A stretch of DNA of 64,000 bases from assembly GCA_026873275.1 (NCBI GenBank), contig JANTUC010000003.1, positions 1,116,001 through 1,180,000 of the forward strand. Direction: 5' to 3'. Numbering within the stretch: position 1 is the first letter of the stretch; every line of letters starts with the position of its first letter. A program made the translations under genes and the position numbers. The notes below the pieces were generated by a model. The model saw only the letters and a list, made by a program, of their open reading frames with translations. It did no database searches and was not told the DNA's origin. This DNA comes from Pseudopithomyces maydicus (Eukaryota > Ascomycota > Dothideomycetes > Pleosporales > Didymosphaeriaceae). Of this stretch, positions 34,515-45,255 are shown piece by piece.

Positions 34515-35041
34515 GAATAGGTGGCATGTTTGCGTTGGACAGTTGGACAGTTGGACAGGTGGTTTAGGCATTCATACCCGGTCTTGCATGTGCATTGAGA
34601 GGCGTTATGACATTTGATTTTGGACACAGGCATGTACGATCTAATGACATTGAATACCAGTATCTTTACAGATTCGTCTTTACATTCTCTAAACCCACTC
34701 GGTGACTGCCCATTGGTTAGCCAGAGGCTCAAGGCTCTGGAGCCTCCGGCTCATTATGTGACCCGTTTATTCAACCTCGCGGACGCATTCGGCCAGGTTG
34801 AAAACTATGAGCAAGATCACAGCATTCAATCCAGAACTACTCAGTATATAAAGACTAGCAGCTCTTGACTCCACTTCACCTGCACCCACAGGCTACGAAC
34901 TACTCAATTGATCTCTGTGCTCGACAAATCAAACACACACACGTCTTCTTATTCCGTCGCTCACATACGAATGACCGTACCAGTAATATATCCTGGCAAT
35001 CAGAAATAACGCGGCGCAGCATTCCGGAATCTATCGACGGC
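34515..35041. other. Intergenic, promoter of RING-H2 gene
   Basis: The 527 bases lie between tandem plus-strand genes. They contain three copies of GGACAGTTG/GGACAGGTG at about 34538-34560 and a TATA-like element near 34845. No gene seen. Confidence 0.55.
34845..34853 (+). promoter_or_regulatory. TATA-box candidate before RING-H2 gene
   Basis: TATATAAAG lies about 190 bases upstream of the ATG at 35042, followed by a C-rich stretch that could be the transcribed leader. A good match to TATAWAW, but unproven. Confidence 0.4.
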
Positions 35042-36187
35042 ATGGGATCCATCCAACGTTTTTATCTGGCAGTCAGGGAGTTTCGAGAAGCAGCTGTAGA
35101 TTTCAACGCGGCTGCAGGTGCGATGGTCTTTCCACAACGAAGGGTGGACCATGCTCCTAGGGCGTCTCTCACCGCAGAATACGAAGCTGGAGAGAGCAGT
35201 GGTCGCAACATGGTTGCACACCGCTATCGCAATGACGCTCGGCAACAGGAGGCACCGACTGGATCTAATTCTGATCATCTTGACGAAGAGGTCAGTTACA
35301 TTGCCCAGTTTGGACGAAGAATCTGGGAGTCGTACATGAACATGTTAGGATCTATATCTGGATATGTAGCAAGCGATGATGAAGACGGATTCGACGACGA
35401 TTACGACAATAATTACGATTACAACAACAATTACAATTACAACAACAATTACGATTACGACACCGATTACGACCGATACGAAATCGAGTCCGAAGACAGC
35501 TTGCTTGCTGGCGCTCATCTCCCATCCCGCGAAACTTTTCTCGCCACCGGCCTCCTCTCGCTGAACGTATCCTCTGCCCGTCCTATCCAAGACTGTTCGA
35601 TCTGCATGGAGGCAATTGATGTATCCACCCCCGAAGCTCGCGAGTCCGCTACTGTGGTTGTTTCATGTGGCCATATATATCACCGCGCGTGCATAATGCG
35701 CTGGTTCCACGAACCACCCCCTGATGCGGTCTACGGAACCGATCCACTGTGTCGACAGCGCCTGTTCGTATTTCCAACACCAGATATGAGCTGGCTCCAT
35801 GACTCCAGCGATGAAGATGACGCTTCCGAATCGACCGAGTCATCAGACGACGATCTTGCAGCTATCCTTGCACGCGTGAACCGGCCAGAGGAAAGGCACC
35901 GCATAGCGGCCCACCTTGGTTCTATCATGGAGCGGCGTAGCCAGCGGCAGACGAGAAATGTATACCTACCCCTTGAGCGCGACCGGGAAAATCTTCGACG
36001 TGATGAAGAGATGATGGCAAGGATAATGCCAGGAGAGCGGTATGAGGAGTTGGATCGAATTCTGAACATGAGGCGGATGCAAATCAGGAGGAGGGAAGAG
36101 GAAGTCGCTGAGATGAGGGCAATTAACTCACAGTTCGAGGAGCTAGTACGGCATTTCAATGAGCCCATGACCGAAGGAAGCGAGTGA
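35042..36187 (+). CDS. RING-H2 finger protein with acidic Asn/Asp/Tyr repeat
   Basis: Probable E3 ubiquitin ligase, 381 residues, single exon, starting MGSIQRFYLAVREF. Residues about 110-145 are a low-complexity run of Asp, Asn and Tyr encoded by a GAT/AAC/TAC-rich repeat at about 35376-35480. The finger at about 180-240 has C-x2-C (CSIC), then CGHIYHRAC supplying C, H, H, C in RING-H2 spacing. The last pair, normally C-P-x-C, reads D-P-L-C, so the seventh zinc ligand is Asp. After the finger come an acidic Ser/Asp/Glu segment and an Arg/Glu-rich, probably coiled-coil tail (about 290-380). No membrane span. The substitution may be tolerated, since Asp can bind zinc in some RING proteins such as RBX1, or it may mark a weakened finger. 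Confidence 0.82.
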   Translation: MGSIQRFYLAVREFREAAVDFNAAAGAMVFPQRRVDHAPRASLTAEYEAGESSGRNMVAHRYRNDARQQEAPTGSNSDHLDEEVSYIAQFGRRIWESYMNMLGSISGYVASDDEDGFDDDYDNNYDYNNNYNYNNNYDYDTDYDRYEIESEDSLLAGAHLPSRETFLATGLLSLNVSSARPIQDCSICMEAIDVSTPEARESATVVVSCGHIYHRACIMRWFHEPPPDAVYGTDPLCRQRLFVFPTPDMSWLHDSSDEDDASESTESSDDDLAAILARVNRPEERHRIAAHLGSIMERRSQRQTRNVYLPLERDRENLRRDEEMMARIMPGERYEELDRILNMRRMQIRRREEEVAEMRAINSQFEELVRHFNEPMTEGSE

Positions 36188-36654
36188 AGAACTGGAAGAG
36201 GTAAGATGGGCAAAGATCGGCTGGGAGAATGTTGTAAAGGGGGAGTGGTACGATGTCTTGGTCTACAATTTCAATGACGGGTCAAAATCTTGAGGAAGCA
36301 AGAGAAGCTGGCACGATCAGTATGTGGATACGAATAGACACGCCTTAGAAGAGGGTGTCGATATGTGTTGAAGGTTAGAGATTAGACTGATCAACAATTG
36401 CATGAATTTCAGTTCGAAATGACTAGGAACTTTAGTGAAACGCTGCGAGAAAGTGATCTATGGTGCCGCGGGGCAAAGGCGATCGAATACGTGGGTGTTG
36501 AGAGCAGCTAACCCTGGCAGTAAAATTAAAATAAGTAACCTGAAATAATCATGTTTTCGAGCAATGTTCATTTTCTTCTCATTCGAAGCACAATCAGCAG
36601 CAAGTACAAAGCGATCTCTCTTCGCGTCTCTGGGCAAATTGGCTATCCCTTTTT
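36188..36654. other. Convergent 3' spacer
   Basis: The 467 bases lie between the RING-H2 gene (plus) and the FAD oxidase (minus). AT-rich with no open frame of note; likely polyadenylation regions. Confidence 0.6.
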
Positions 36655-38785
36655 TTAAGTAGTACGCTCCTGTTGCCTACACAATCTGCTGTTTTGACTC
36701 GGTAAGTGCCCAAGTAACATCTCACTTTCCCTCCATGCCTCACTCCCCACCGCTTCCCTCGCCCAAAACACGCAATCTGGATCCCATTTCTTCTTCACCT
36801 CTAGCAACCTCTTATATTTAACCCCATGAAAACTCTCCTGCCACATCGGCTCAATGTAGTCCGCCTCACTCATATAAGTCCCACTACCTGGTGTCAGCAT
36901 CTTCCATGTCGGATTCCACACTTCAGTCAAATTCCTGCTTAATCTCTCCACATACTCCGCTGAGTCAGTCTCGTTCCACGTTACGAACATGATCGCGAAG
37001 AGGAGAACGTCCCTCCATGCGGGGTTGACCGCGTTGTCTATACCCACGGCGCCTGGTGGATTGCGTATATTGAACATGATCAGTCTTGCACCGGCATCGA
37101 ATACGCTACGTATCGCAGACAAGCTATTAGCGCGGGAAGTGGCGTTTGTTATGGCGGTACGAGGGAAGAATCGCGACGCTTGTCGCATGTTCCAGCTCCA
37201 AGCCTCCTGAGGAAATCCATCTGCCCATGCGTCGTGATAGTTGTCATATTCTCGTATGATCGGGTTGATGGAAACGCCGAGATCTTCCCACTTTGACAGT
37301 AGGGGCTCGATAGAGGAGCGGAATTCTGACTCGGTGGTGTTAGGTGCCACCCAGGACGCCATATCATGCGATATCTCGCCGTTTGGTGTATGAATGATGC
37401 GAAAATAAGAGTAATGTCCTAGATCGGCGAAATATTCGAAGCGGTCGATGTAGGCGGCCATAGCATCCCAGAAACTGTCTTGTGTGAAGCTGGTGGAGGT
37501 GGTCATGTTGTAGCGCATGGTCGTCACTTTGAGCTGGGGGAAGGCTTTGATAACCATGGACGTCACGATGCCAAAAGTACCGCCTCCGCCTCCGCGGATA
37601 GCCCAAAAAAGGTCTGAAAATTGCGTACTGTTGGCTGTAATGAAAGCTCCAGAAGAAGTGACAAGAGAGATGGATAGAACATGGTCTGCAGATAGACCAT
37701 AGATAGAGGATAAAGGGGAGTGGCCTCCACCCTGGGTGTACCCTCCTACGATTCCAACTGTCTTCCCTTCACCCCCTATCACTGTAACATTGTATCTTTT
37801 TGCAATTTCATATGCTTCAAATACTTGAACACCTGCACCCAAGCGTACCGCTGGGCCACTCTCCCCGTTTTCATGGTATCGTTCATGATTGAAGGTTTGG
37901 CCTTTGAGGTGATGAGTCCAGATATTCAATGCTCCATAGCCCGTGCTCTTTGCCAGAAAGTCATGACCAGTATTTTTAATCACAATTCGGATATTGTGGG
38001 CATTTGCGAATCTCACTGCGAGCTGAATTTGAAACACACTGGTGATGTTGACTGTGTAGGCTGGATAACCGCCTAACGTGCAGGCCATATCTTTTTTACC
38101 TAGAAACTTGGGAGCATACGATGGAGGCATACATGTCTGGCCCTCGAAAAGAAGAGCGCGGATGGAGGTCGGATTTTCAATACGCAGCGAAGAATTCTTC
38201 CAGTCAGATGTCAGTGCCTGACACATTGAACTGACGGAGCTGTCATTAGATTCATAACAAGGCGCTGCTTCAGGTACTGTTTTGATTAGTGTACCAGACA
38301 GCGATGTGTTGAATTTCTGCCATGTTGACTCTGTAGGCCAGTCTTGATCCCCGGGGTAGGTTTTACAGGATTTTTTCTGCCTGGGACACGAAGAACAAAT
38401 CGCATCTATGTTAAGATAGTGAAGATCGAGATCTTCATCATTTAAGTGATCGTTTTCGAATTCGAAGGGTTGGAAGACAGAAATTTGGATTGCGGATCTG
38501 CAAAATTGCCTTGCGTAGGTCAGATATGCACTTCTGGATAATCGTTAAGAAATCTTGGGACTATTCTTGCCCATACTGCAACCCTGAGCGTTAGGCATAT
38601 TTAAAGATTGCACCATATCTTACTTGCCTTTTACATGTCGAAGAAGACTCAGTCACATGAGAAGCATCATGGTCGATGTTCCAACCACTTGTGTGGCCTG
38701 TTATGACGTTTGATGAATCTGAAACAGGAGTAGCAACCAAAGCAAACCCCAAAATGAAGAATAAAATCATGAGAAATTGAGACAT
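36655..38785 (-). CDS. Secreted FAD-linked oxidase, berberine-bridge/6-HDNO type
   Basis: Flavin oxidase of the VAO/BBE family. The main exon 38533-36655 (626 codons plus one base) is continuous. It begins near SAYLTYARQFCRSAIQ, then CKTYPGDQDWP, then the FAD-binding segments VIKNTGHDF (His is the usual covalent FAD site), WTHHLKG, GGYTQGGGHS and RGGGGGTFGIVTS, and ends with the BBE C-terminal segment YIEPMWQESF...WDPDCVFW. At the second covalent site, where bicovalent members have Cys, this protein has Thr, suggesting one covalent bond only. An upstream exon 38785-38624 encodes a convincing signal peptide (MSQFLMILFFILGFALV) and ends at GTAAGA. The obvious acceptor at 38534 is out of phase with it by two bases, so the 5' structure is unresolved: a missed exon, or a further sequence indel. 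Substrate unknown. Confidence 0.85.
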
Positions 38786-39241
38786 TAATGTCTTGTGGGC
38801 GAAAGTAATATTCAGCCCGCGAGCCTCGATTCCCGCTTTTAACGTTCGAGATGGAAGAAATTTCATGTTGACGGATGTTTGAATCGGATTTGCCTCGTAT
38901 CAATCAATTTACATCTGACCGGTAGATCTAATCTCACAAATCAATCGTTTCTTGGCTGTTCTAGGCACTTGTTGTAAGACACTGAATACGAGAACACGAG
39001 GCGTACTGCGGGGTATGCTGACAAGTGGGAGAACGTATTAGAGAGGCTATTCCACGCCGGTCTACATAATACATTCTTTTCATGGCGCGCAAAGTATACT
39101 ATGCAAATCTAGAAACCAGCTTTATACATCCTACAGCTTCATTTGCCCTGCATTGATTCCTCGTCCTCCTCCGTTATTCCAGGATAGTAGAAGTTCCGCT
39201 TTTCTATGGCTACCAGCATCGCATGGTTCAGATATCAGCAG
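38786..39241. other. Intergenic, promoter of FAD oxidase
   Basis: The 456 bases lie between the start of the FAD oxidase and the 3' end of the ankyrin gene, both on the minus strand. No further gene is evident. The FAD oxidase frame is open upstream to a Met at 38866, so the protein could start a little earlier. Confidence 0.5.
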
Positions 39242-40204
39242 CTATGCTTGATTTTCATCTGGTCTGTAATTGTCAAGAACATCCATAATCTTGGCCCCGT
39301 GAGATACATCTACAAAATCCCTAGCTCGTTTCCCAGTGACCGAAGGAATGGTGGGGTCTGCACCTTTGGTCAACAGCCATTTCACAACGGCCACAGCGGA
39401 ATCCCCGCGTCGTGTAGCATAGTTCAGTGGTGTGCCCCAGAATTCGAATTGGCTTGTATCCGAGTCTAGACCGTTCAGATCTAGATGCAATTTATCGACA
39501 AGATATCTCAGCATTTCTGCCCGGTCGTTCAGATATGAACTACAAGAGCTACTCTCTTGAGTTCCCTGCCTTTCCCTTGGTTGTTGTATGGTGCTGAATG
39601 GGTCAATACCAGCCGATGCTGCTTCGCCGACAGCCATGTGGAGACACCTTCGCGTCAGCTCTGCCCCACGTGTCTTGAGTAAATTGAATGTATCAACAGA
39701 ACCCAAACATGCACAATATTCTAATAAAGGGGGAGGTCGTGCTCGAGGCGCATAAATCGGTTCGCCGAGATCCAGGGGTGTCCCATGATCGAGCAGCCAT
39801 CTCACCAAATCACCTTCTTGAATGACCAAATGAATCATGCTTCTTCCTTTAATCATTCCACAGTTCTTGGGCCCAGGTTTTTTGAAGTCATATCCAGCCG
39901 CAAAAAGCGTTTCGAAGAGTGGAATAGAAGGGTTGGACTTGATTGAAAACATGCGGAGAGAAGAAACTTCTGCACCTTCGTCGATAAGACCTTGTGTCAA
40001 CTCGACAGAGCCGTAGCTCACCACAGCGTTCAACATTCTATTGAGCAATTCCCCGCATTCATCCAGTGGGATGTAGTCTCCAGCGTTCACGAGCGCGTTC
40101 GTCATTTGCGTTGTAGAGCCAGATTTGATTGCAGCGTTGAGCTCAGCGGTGATCGACTGATTGATTATCGTACCCCCTACATAGTTTTCGACCACTGCTG
40201 ACAT
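39242..40204 (-). CDS. Ankyrin-repeat protein
   Basis: Single exon, 320 residues, starting MSAVVENYVGG. Ankyrin-like units are recognisable by helix-turn wording such as ALVNAGDYIPL, GLIDEGAEVSS, TLFAAGYDF, WLLDHGTPLDLG, LLKTRGAELT, and most clearly near the C-terminus GTPLNYATRRGDSAVAVVKW with LLTKGADPTIPS. The repeats are degenerate in the first two thirds. No signal peptide, membrane span or additional enzyme domain. It is a presumed protein-interaction module with unknown partner; such single-exon ankyrin genes are numerous and fast-evolving in moulds. It lies head-to-head with the S41-like gene over 447 bases. Confidence 0.78.
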   Translation of the reverse strand: MSAVVENYVGGTIINQSITAELNAAIKSGSTTQMTNALVNAGDYIPLDECGELLNRMLNAVVSYGSVELTQGLIDEGAEVSSLRMFSIKSNPSIPLFETLFAAGYDFKKPGPKNCGMIKGRSMIHLVIQEGDLVRWLLDHGTPLDLGEPIYAPRARPPPLLEYCACLGSVDTFNLLKTRGAELTRRCLHMAVGEAASAGIDPFSTIQQPRERQGTQESSSCSSYLNDRAEMLRYLVDKLHLDLNGLDSDTSQFEFWGTPLNYATRRGDSAVAVVKWLLTKGADPTIPSVTGKRARDFVDVSHGAKIMDVLDNYRPDENQA

Positions 40205-40651
40205 TTAGCTCGTGTGTCCAAGAACTGCCGTATCTAGAGACGGGTTTTTTTAGTGAGAGTCCGGCGCACGTAGTGGCGTATAAGTCTGCTAGTACATTGG
40301 TTTGTTGGCGTAAGAATCTTATGTGTTTTGGCGTACGCTTTTTTCTCTGTAATTAAAATTTTCTGTACAAATCGAGAATAGTGTACGCCCGCCGTAGCTC
40401 ACCGGAAGGCTTGGCACCAGCCCTCAGAAGTGGGTTTCGTGGCTTAGTGCTATTGGGGGCCAAGCTTGCCATTCACTCATTGGCTCTTACAGAACAACGT
40501 TTTCGGCCGCTGAAATAGAACGTCCGTCCAGGGGTATCTAAGTATCAAGGCATACCGCTTGCCTTCAGGCTAGGATAATGATGGGTACATATATATCATC
40601 GTGACTGGCATCTTGTGTATTTCCTTCCTTATTCCACTCGCCGAAAAAGCA
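40205..40651. promoter_or_regulatory. Divergent promoter region, ankyrin gene and S41-like gene
   Basis: The 447 bases separate the two start codons. An AT-rich stretch with ATATATAT lies at about 40589-40596, roughly 60 bases before the chosen S41 start at 40652, and could be a core promoter element for the plus-strand gene. Confidence 0.4.
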
Positions 40652-42823
40652 ATGCGGCTTTCCTTACTTCTGATACCTTCTCAACTTGCTTGGGGCGCTG
40701 CCGTTCAAACACGCCAGGCCTCACGCAATGCATGTGCCACGGCTGCAAGGCTGGCCAAGTCAAGCTCAATTGAAATCGACGGATTCCCAGTCATTGACGC
40801 ATCGGTAGCATATGATTGCTTGTCATCCTTACCCTTCGACTCTTCCAAAGCCGGTAAATTCATCACCGAGATCAAGAAATATGTTCAGTTGCAGTCCACT
40901 TTGGATGTACTCAAAAAGCCCCCTTCAACCTACCAATCACCAGCGGTCGATATCATTGATGGCCTTGATAAAATTGCAGCCAACGACTATGACAGCCATC
41001 ATGACTTTGATCTGGCTGTTTCCGAGCTTCTCAGCAGTGCAAACGACGGTCATCTCTCCATCTCACCGTGTTCGACCACCGATATCCGTTTTCTTCGTTG
41101 GGGTGGAGGTCTCATATCTATTTCCAAAGACGGCTTGGAGACGCCAGAGATCTATCTGTCATCAGACAACGAAGCCCTAAAATCGGGAAGCTCTAAAATT
41201 TCCCCAGTCACTTCTATCAATGGCCAGGATGTGATCAAGTACCTCGAGGGATTGGCTGCAGGCATCGCGAGCCAAGATCCTGATGCGAGATGGAATCAAT
41301 TGTTCACGTCTGCGGCGACCCTTGCGGCTAGTCCTGAAAGTTCATTAGCATACCAAGGACGATTCGTATATAACAGAGGATACTGGCCTGGCGCTAACAA
41401 TACTCGTCTCGAGTTCAAGAATGGATCGACGATCGACGTGCAAACCTTGGCAATATATTCAACATCACTTCAACAGACGGTAACATCAAGTGCTGGATAT
41501 CTTTCTCTAGTGTGTGATCCAATATCCACCCAGAATGTACGTCGAGATATTTCTCCCTCCGTGGCCAAGCGAGCCGCACCTACATCGGCGGCTGGACCTT
41601 TCGGCTATCCTGTACCCGTAATTCGAGACCCAGAAAATAAACTCGTGGGATTCAATCTGGATGAAGATACAGATGTCATGTTCATACCGACGTTCGAGGC
41701 CCCAGGAAATGGCTCCAATGGAACCCTGTCTCTGAGCGAGACAGCTTCGAATATCATCAATCATGCAGTCGAAAACGGCCGAAGTAAACTCCTCATTGAC
41801 CTTTCTGGAAACAACGGCGGCCACATTGGTCGAGCATTTGATCTCTTTAAATATTTCTTCCCCAACGAATTTCCATACTCTGGGACTCGATTCCGTCGAA
41901 GCGATGCTCTGGATTTGGTTGTAATTGGTCTTAAAGATACAGAACCGCAGGAGGGAGATCTTTTGCCATTCTACTGGAAGAGCCAAGTGAAACCAAACCA
42001 GGAAGAGGGTTTCAAATCCGTTGAAGACTTTTTGGATGGAGGTAGTCAGCTTGATACGAAGGTTTCCTCGCTCTTCGCCAACTACAATTACACTTCGGCG
42101 TCAACCGCCGATCCAACGTCTGAGATCCATGGCTTTGGTGCGAACGCCATTAACAATACACAGCCTTTCAAGGCAGAGGACATTCTTATCATGACCGATG
42201 GAGTCTGCGCCTCGACATGTGCGACCTTTGTGAATCTCATGACGAACGTGGGAGGTGTCCGAGCCATAACTTTTGGCGGACGGCCTAAACTTGAACCAAT
42301 GCAAGTTATGGGCGGCGTGCGTGGCGCACAATCACTTTCTTACGAAACTATCGATAGTATAGTAGAAGCTGCTGATTATCAAGCTCTTACGGGGGATCAA
42401 CAGGAGCTCGCAAAGACAGCTGTGCCGAATGCCGCTGCATTGCCTTGGTACCTTGCCGGAGGGAATGTCAATCTCAGAGATTCATACCAGGAGGGCGATG
42501 ATCATCTTCCCCTCCAGTTCGCGTACCAAGCCTCAGATTGTCGACTGTTCTACACAGCTAAAAGTCTTGACGATCCTTCTGAAACCTGGGCTCAGGCCAA
42601 GGCTGCGGTTTGGGGCGACAAAGACTGTGTGAGCAACTCAAAGGGCGGTAAGGGATCATTAGACGATCGCTCAAAGAATAATGGAGCTGGTAATGGCAAC
42701 GGAGATGACAAAAATGAAGATGGAGACAAGAAAGACAAAGAAGGTGGTGCCGCACAGTTGAGTCCGGGATCCTTTGCTCTGTGCTTCATGGCATTTGCCT
42801 GTGCAATTTTAGTCGTGAGCTAA
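40652..42823 (+). CDS. Secreted S41-family (tail-specific protease-like) protein with probable GPI anchor
   Basis: Single-exon gene, 723 residues from the Met at 40652, chosen because it starts a good signal peptide (MRLSLLLIPSQLAWGAA); the frame also has a Met at 40601. N-terminal cysteines and a helical prodomain-like region are followed by an S41-like core: SSANDGHLSI, then LLIDLSGNNGGHIGRAFDLF, ILIMTDGVCASTCATF (the Ser of CAST is the expected nucleophile) and ITFGGRP. The C-terminus has a Gly/Asn/Lys/Asp-rich linker and a hydrophobic end (FALCFMAFACAILVVS) with no charged tail, the pattern of a GPI signal. This family is widespread in filamentous ascomycetes, resembles CPAF/IRBP-type S41 peptidases and has no settled substrate. 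It is likely cell-wall or surface attached. Confidence 0.86.
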   Translation: MRLSLLLIPSQLAWGAAVQTRQASRNACATAARLAKSSSIEIDGFPVIDASVAYDCLSSLPFDSSKAGKFITEIKKYVQLQSTLDVLKKPPSTYQSPAVDIIDGLDKIAANDYDSHHDFDLAVSELLSSANDGHLSISPCSTTDIRFLRWGGGLISISKDGLETPEIYLSSDNEALKSGSSKISPVTSINGQDVIKYLEGLAAGIASQDPDARWNQLFTSAATLAASPESSLAYQGRFVYNRGYWPGANNTRLEFKNGSTIDVQTLAIYSTSLQQTVTSSAGYLSLVCDPISTQNVRRDISPSVAKRAAPTSAAGPFGYPVPVIRDPENKLVGFNLDEDTDVMFIPTFEAPGNGSNGTLSLSETASNIINHAVENGRSKLLIDLSGNNGGHIGRAFDLFKYFFPNEFPYSGTRFRRSDALDLVVIGLKDTEPQEGDLLPFYWKSQVKPNQEEGFKSVEDFLDGGSQLDTKVSSLFANYNYTSASTADPTSEIHGFGANAINNTQPFKAEDILIMTDGVCASTCATFVNLMTNVGGVRAITFGGRPKLEPMQVMGGVRGAQSLSYETIDSIVEAADYQALTGDQQELAKTAVPNAAALPWYLAGGNVNLRDSYQEGDDHLPLQFAYQASDCRLFYTAKSLDDPSETWAQAKAAVWGDKDCVSNSKGGKGSLDDRSKNNGAGNGNGDDKNEDGDKKDKEGGAAQLSPGSFALCFMAFACAILVVS

Positions 42824-43299
42824 GCGAATGCTGATAGCGTGCGATATTTTGCATTTACATATATTTTTCTTCAAGATAACCTCCACGATCCTATTTCCAT
42901 CTACATAGATTATTCCAGTTAGATTTAGAATACTCTGGTAATTCCAATTATTTGCATCCGAATCTTCATCCTGAGGTTACTGATCTCGTGCACCAAGAAA
43001 ATTCCTTTCCACAAGTTGGACTTTGAGGTACATCATAAACATTATATCGATAGGTGGCCCCCAGGACACTTCCAGCAGAGCCCCTGCATACATTACCGAG
43101 TAAATGATCAGTCTCTCACATATGCCTCATTATGTGTGTTCCGGGTAGTCGCCATCATGAATGAACTTGGGACAGTTGGGCTTGCCATTCGCTCCTAGGA
43201 ATTTTCTCTTTCTTTTACTCAAACACTCGAAAGTAGACATGCATTAGAGAGTATCATAGATCACGTACAAGTACATCCGATTCAATTCTAGAAAATACT
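42824..43299. other. Convergent 3' spacer
   Basis: The 476 AT-rich bases lie between the S41-like gene and the beta-helix gene. No gene seen. Confidence 0.6.
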
Positions 43300-45255
43300 C
43301 TAGATTTTGGGATTCGATACCGGTCTTCCAGCACGCTTCTCCGGTAAAACGCCTGCGCGTTGCGCTATCTGCTTCGCTGAAGCAGACACCTGCGAAATAT
43401 CCGAGACAATCGTATTACCGGACATGCCTGAACCAGACTTACCGTAGTTTCCGGTGATAGTGTTGTTGGCAGTGTTAACACCGTTACGCGCATACCAGAT
43501 GCCGTTCGAAAGGAGTATGTTGTTCTGGATAAAATAAGAGTTGGACCCTTCGTCGGTATAAGCACCGAAGCCGCTCGAATCGAAGGCATAATTCTCAACA
43601 ATATATGTTGATGGGTTCTTTGAGAGTGTGTATATGGCACCAAGATCGGTGTGTGAATATCCATAGCCGTGAATCAAGTTACCCTCAATACGGTTGTTCA
43701 TCAGTGTTGTAGGGGTGGTGTACTTGGGTTGATAATTGTACAGTCCACGGTTGACGTATTCAGAGCTGCCGCCAGCATCATTGGATCCCCAACCGTAGCC
43801 GATGCAGATTCCAGAGTACGGAGTGATGTATATATCGTTATGCGAGATGATTGTATTCTGGACGTAGGTAGCAAGGATCGGAACTGTGGAACTGAAGAGT
43901 GACGAAACGTTATAGAAGATATTGCCAGATATCTCTATACGGGAGTTTGTCATACGCGCATCGCTTGGATGGTGCGCGTCGGCGCGAATCCCACCAGCAG
44001 TGATGCTGTTGCCCATAACCTGAGTAAAGTATCCGTCTTTGACTGCAACATTGTTAGCTCCCAGCCCAACCCCTGTCACGTGGGCGTTGGCATCGTTACC
44101 GATACCAATGCCGCCACCACCCATTTGTGTATAATTTCCTCCAGTGAGTATGATGTTTTTAGCTGCACTGATTTGGATGGCAGAGGGCATTTGGCACCAG
44201 TTCGGTCGCGTAGACTCAAAGTTAGTTGAGTCGTACGTTTTGTTTTCGCAGATGTTGCCTCCTGTTTGTTGATCGACATACCCTATACTGGCAGGTTGCA
44301 GCCATGTCGTATGAGCCTATTGGCCATGTCAGAAGTGTTTGATCTCAGTATTGTGGATTTAAACTAACAAAGTTGAGATCTTGAAACGAGATATCATGTG
44401 CTGGGTCAGCATAGGTCCCGCCAATCACAACGAGCGCTTCTGAAAGTCCCAAGTATGCATCCAAAGTCGCCATATTTTCACCAGAAAGGGGTTTATAATA
44501 AACCTTGCCGGCTGCTGAATCTAGATAGAACTGACCGCCTTCTGTGAGGAGTGCCAATGCGTTCTGTACCCAGACACCGAAGTCCGCATTATTCTTGTTT
44601 ACAGTGTCGTATCCCCAGAGCTGGTTATACCATGTGTTTTGCTTCATTATCAACTCTCTATTACCGGTCGATTGAATAGGCGCATAGCGGTCTGCGAAAG
44701 AGTTGAGAAAGCGGATTTCTGCGCCAGCTATTCCCTGGGTAGAGGTAATCCAGTCGTAGTTTCCCGACGTCCACTTCATGCCAGTACTGGTATACGTGAA
44801 GTCTTTTCGATTCGCAATTTTTCTGCGAGCATAGTTGGATGCCTTGCCGTTGACGTACAAATTTCGTGATCTCGTACCCACGGGAACATTTGCTGAATAT
44901 ACACCATTGGATCCCGCTGTCCAAGCGGTAAGCTTGAGCCCACCAGATATGGTTGCGCCATTTCCAATCCATTTTACAGTAAAGCCATTCTTTCCAGAGT
45001 CCACCGCTGCAAACTTAAGGGGGAAGACAGTGTGTATGTACCCGCACCCACGTGGACAGTAATATTCTCGTTTGCAGCTCCAGCAAGTTGGGCACGAACC
45101 GCTTGCTGAGCTTTAGGAAGGGTTTTGAAGGGTGCTACTGACGTTCCCGCATTGTTGTCGGAGCCATCGGGAGAGACATAAAAGTCTGCTGCGTTGGCAG
45201 CATAGGCGAACAAGGCGGCGCAAGACAGAAGAAGCCTCTGATACATGCTTGTCAA
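43300..45255 (-). CDS. Secreted right-handed beta-helix protein (one apparent missing base)
   Basis: Extracellular parallel beta-helix protein, probably a polysaccharide-active enzyme. Minus-strand exons 45255-44369 and 44316-43300 (52-base intron, donor GTTAGT), about 634 residues. Signal peptide near MYQRLLLSCAALFAYAANA, then ADFYVSPDGSDNNAGTS, the standard opening of DUF1565/pectate-lyase-like helices in which the first turn pads a -GT-APF-TL- motif (here VAPFKTLPKAQQAV). Later turns show NNRIEGNLIHGYG, NIFYNVSSLFS and NTITGNYG, the repeated N-x-I/F pattern of helix rungs. Bacterial relatives include GH141-type glycosidases; that link is tentative. Oddity: the frame breaks at the G5 run 45019-45023. 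One extra C on the coding strand gives SSPLKFAAVDSGKNGF and restores divisibility by three. The Met at 45246 is an alternative start. Confidence 0.86.

Noticed and set aside
19824..45255. Secondary-metabolite gene cluster
   Set aside because: Oxidases are present, but there is no polyketide synthase, peptide synthetase, terpene synthase, prenyltransferase or cluster regulator within the window.
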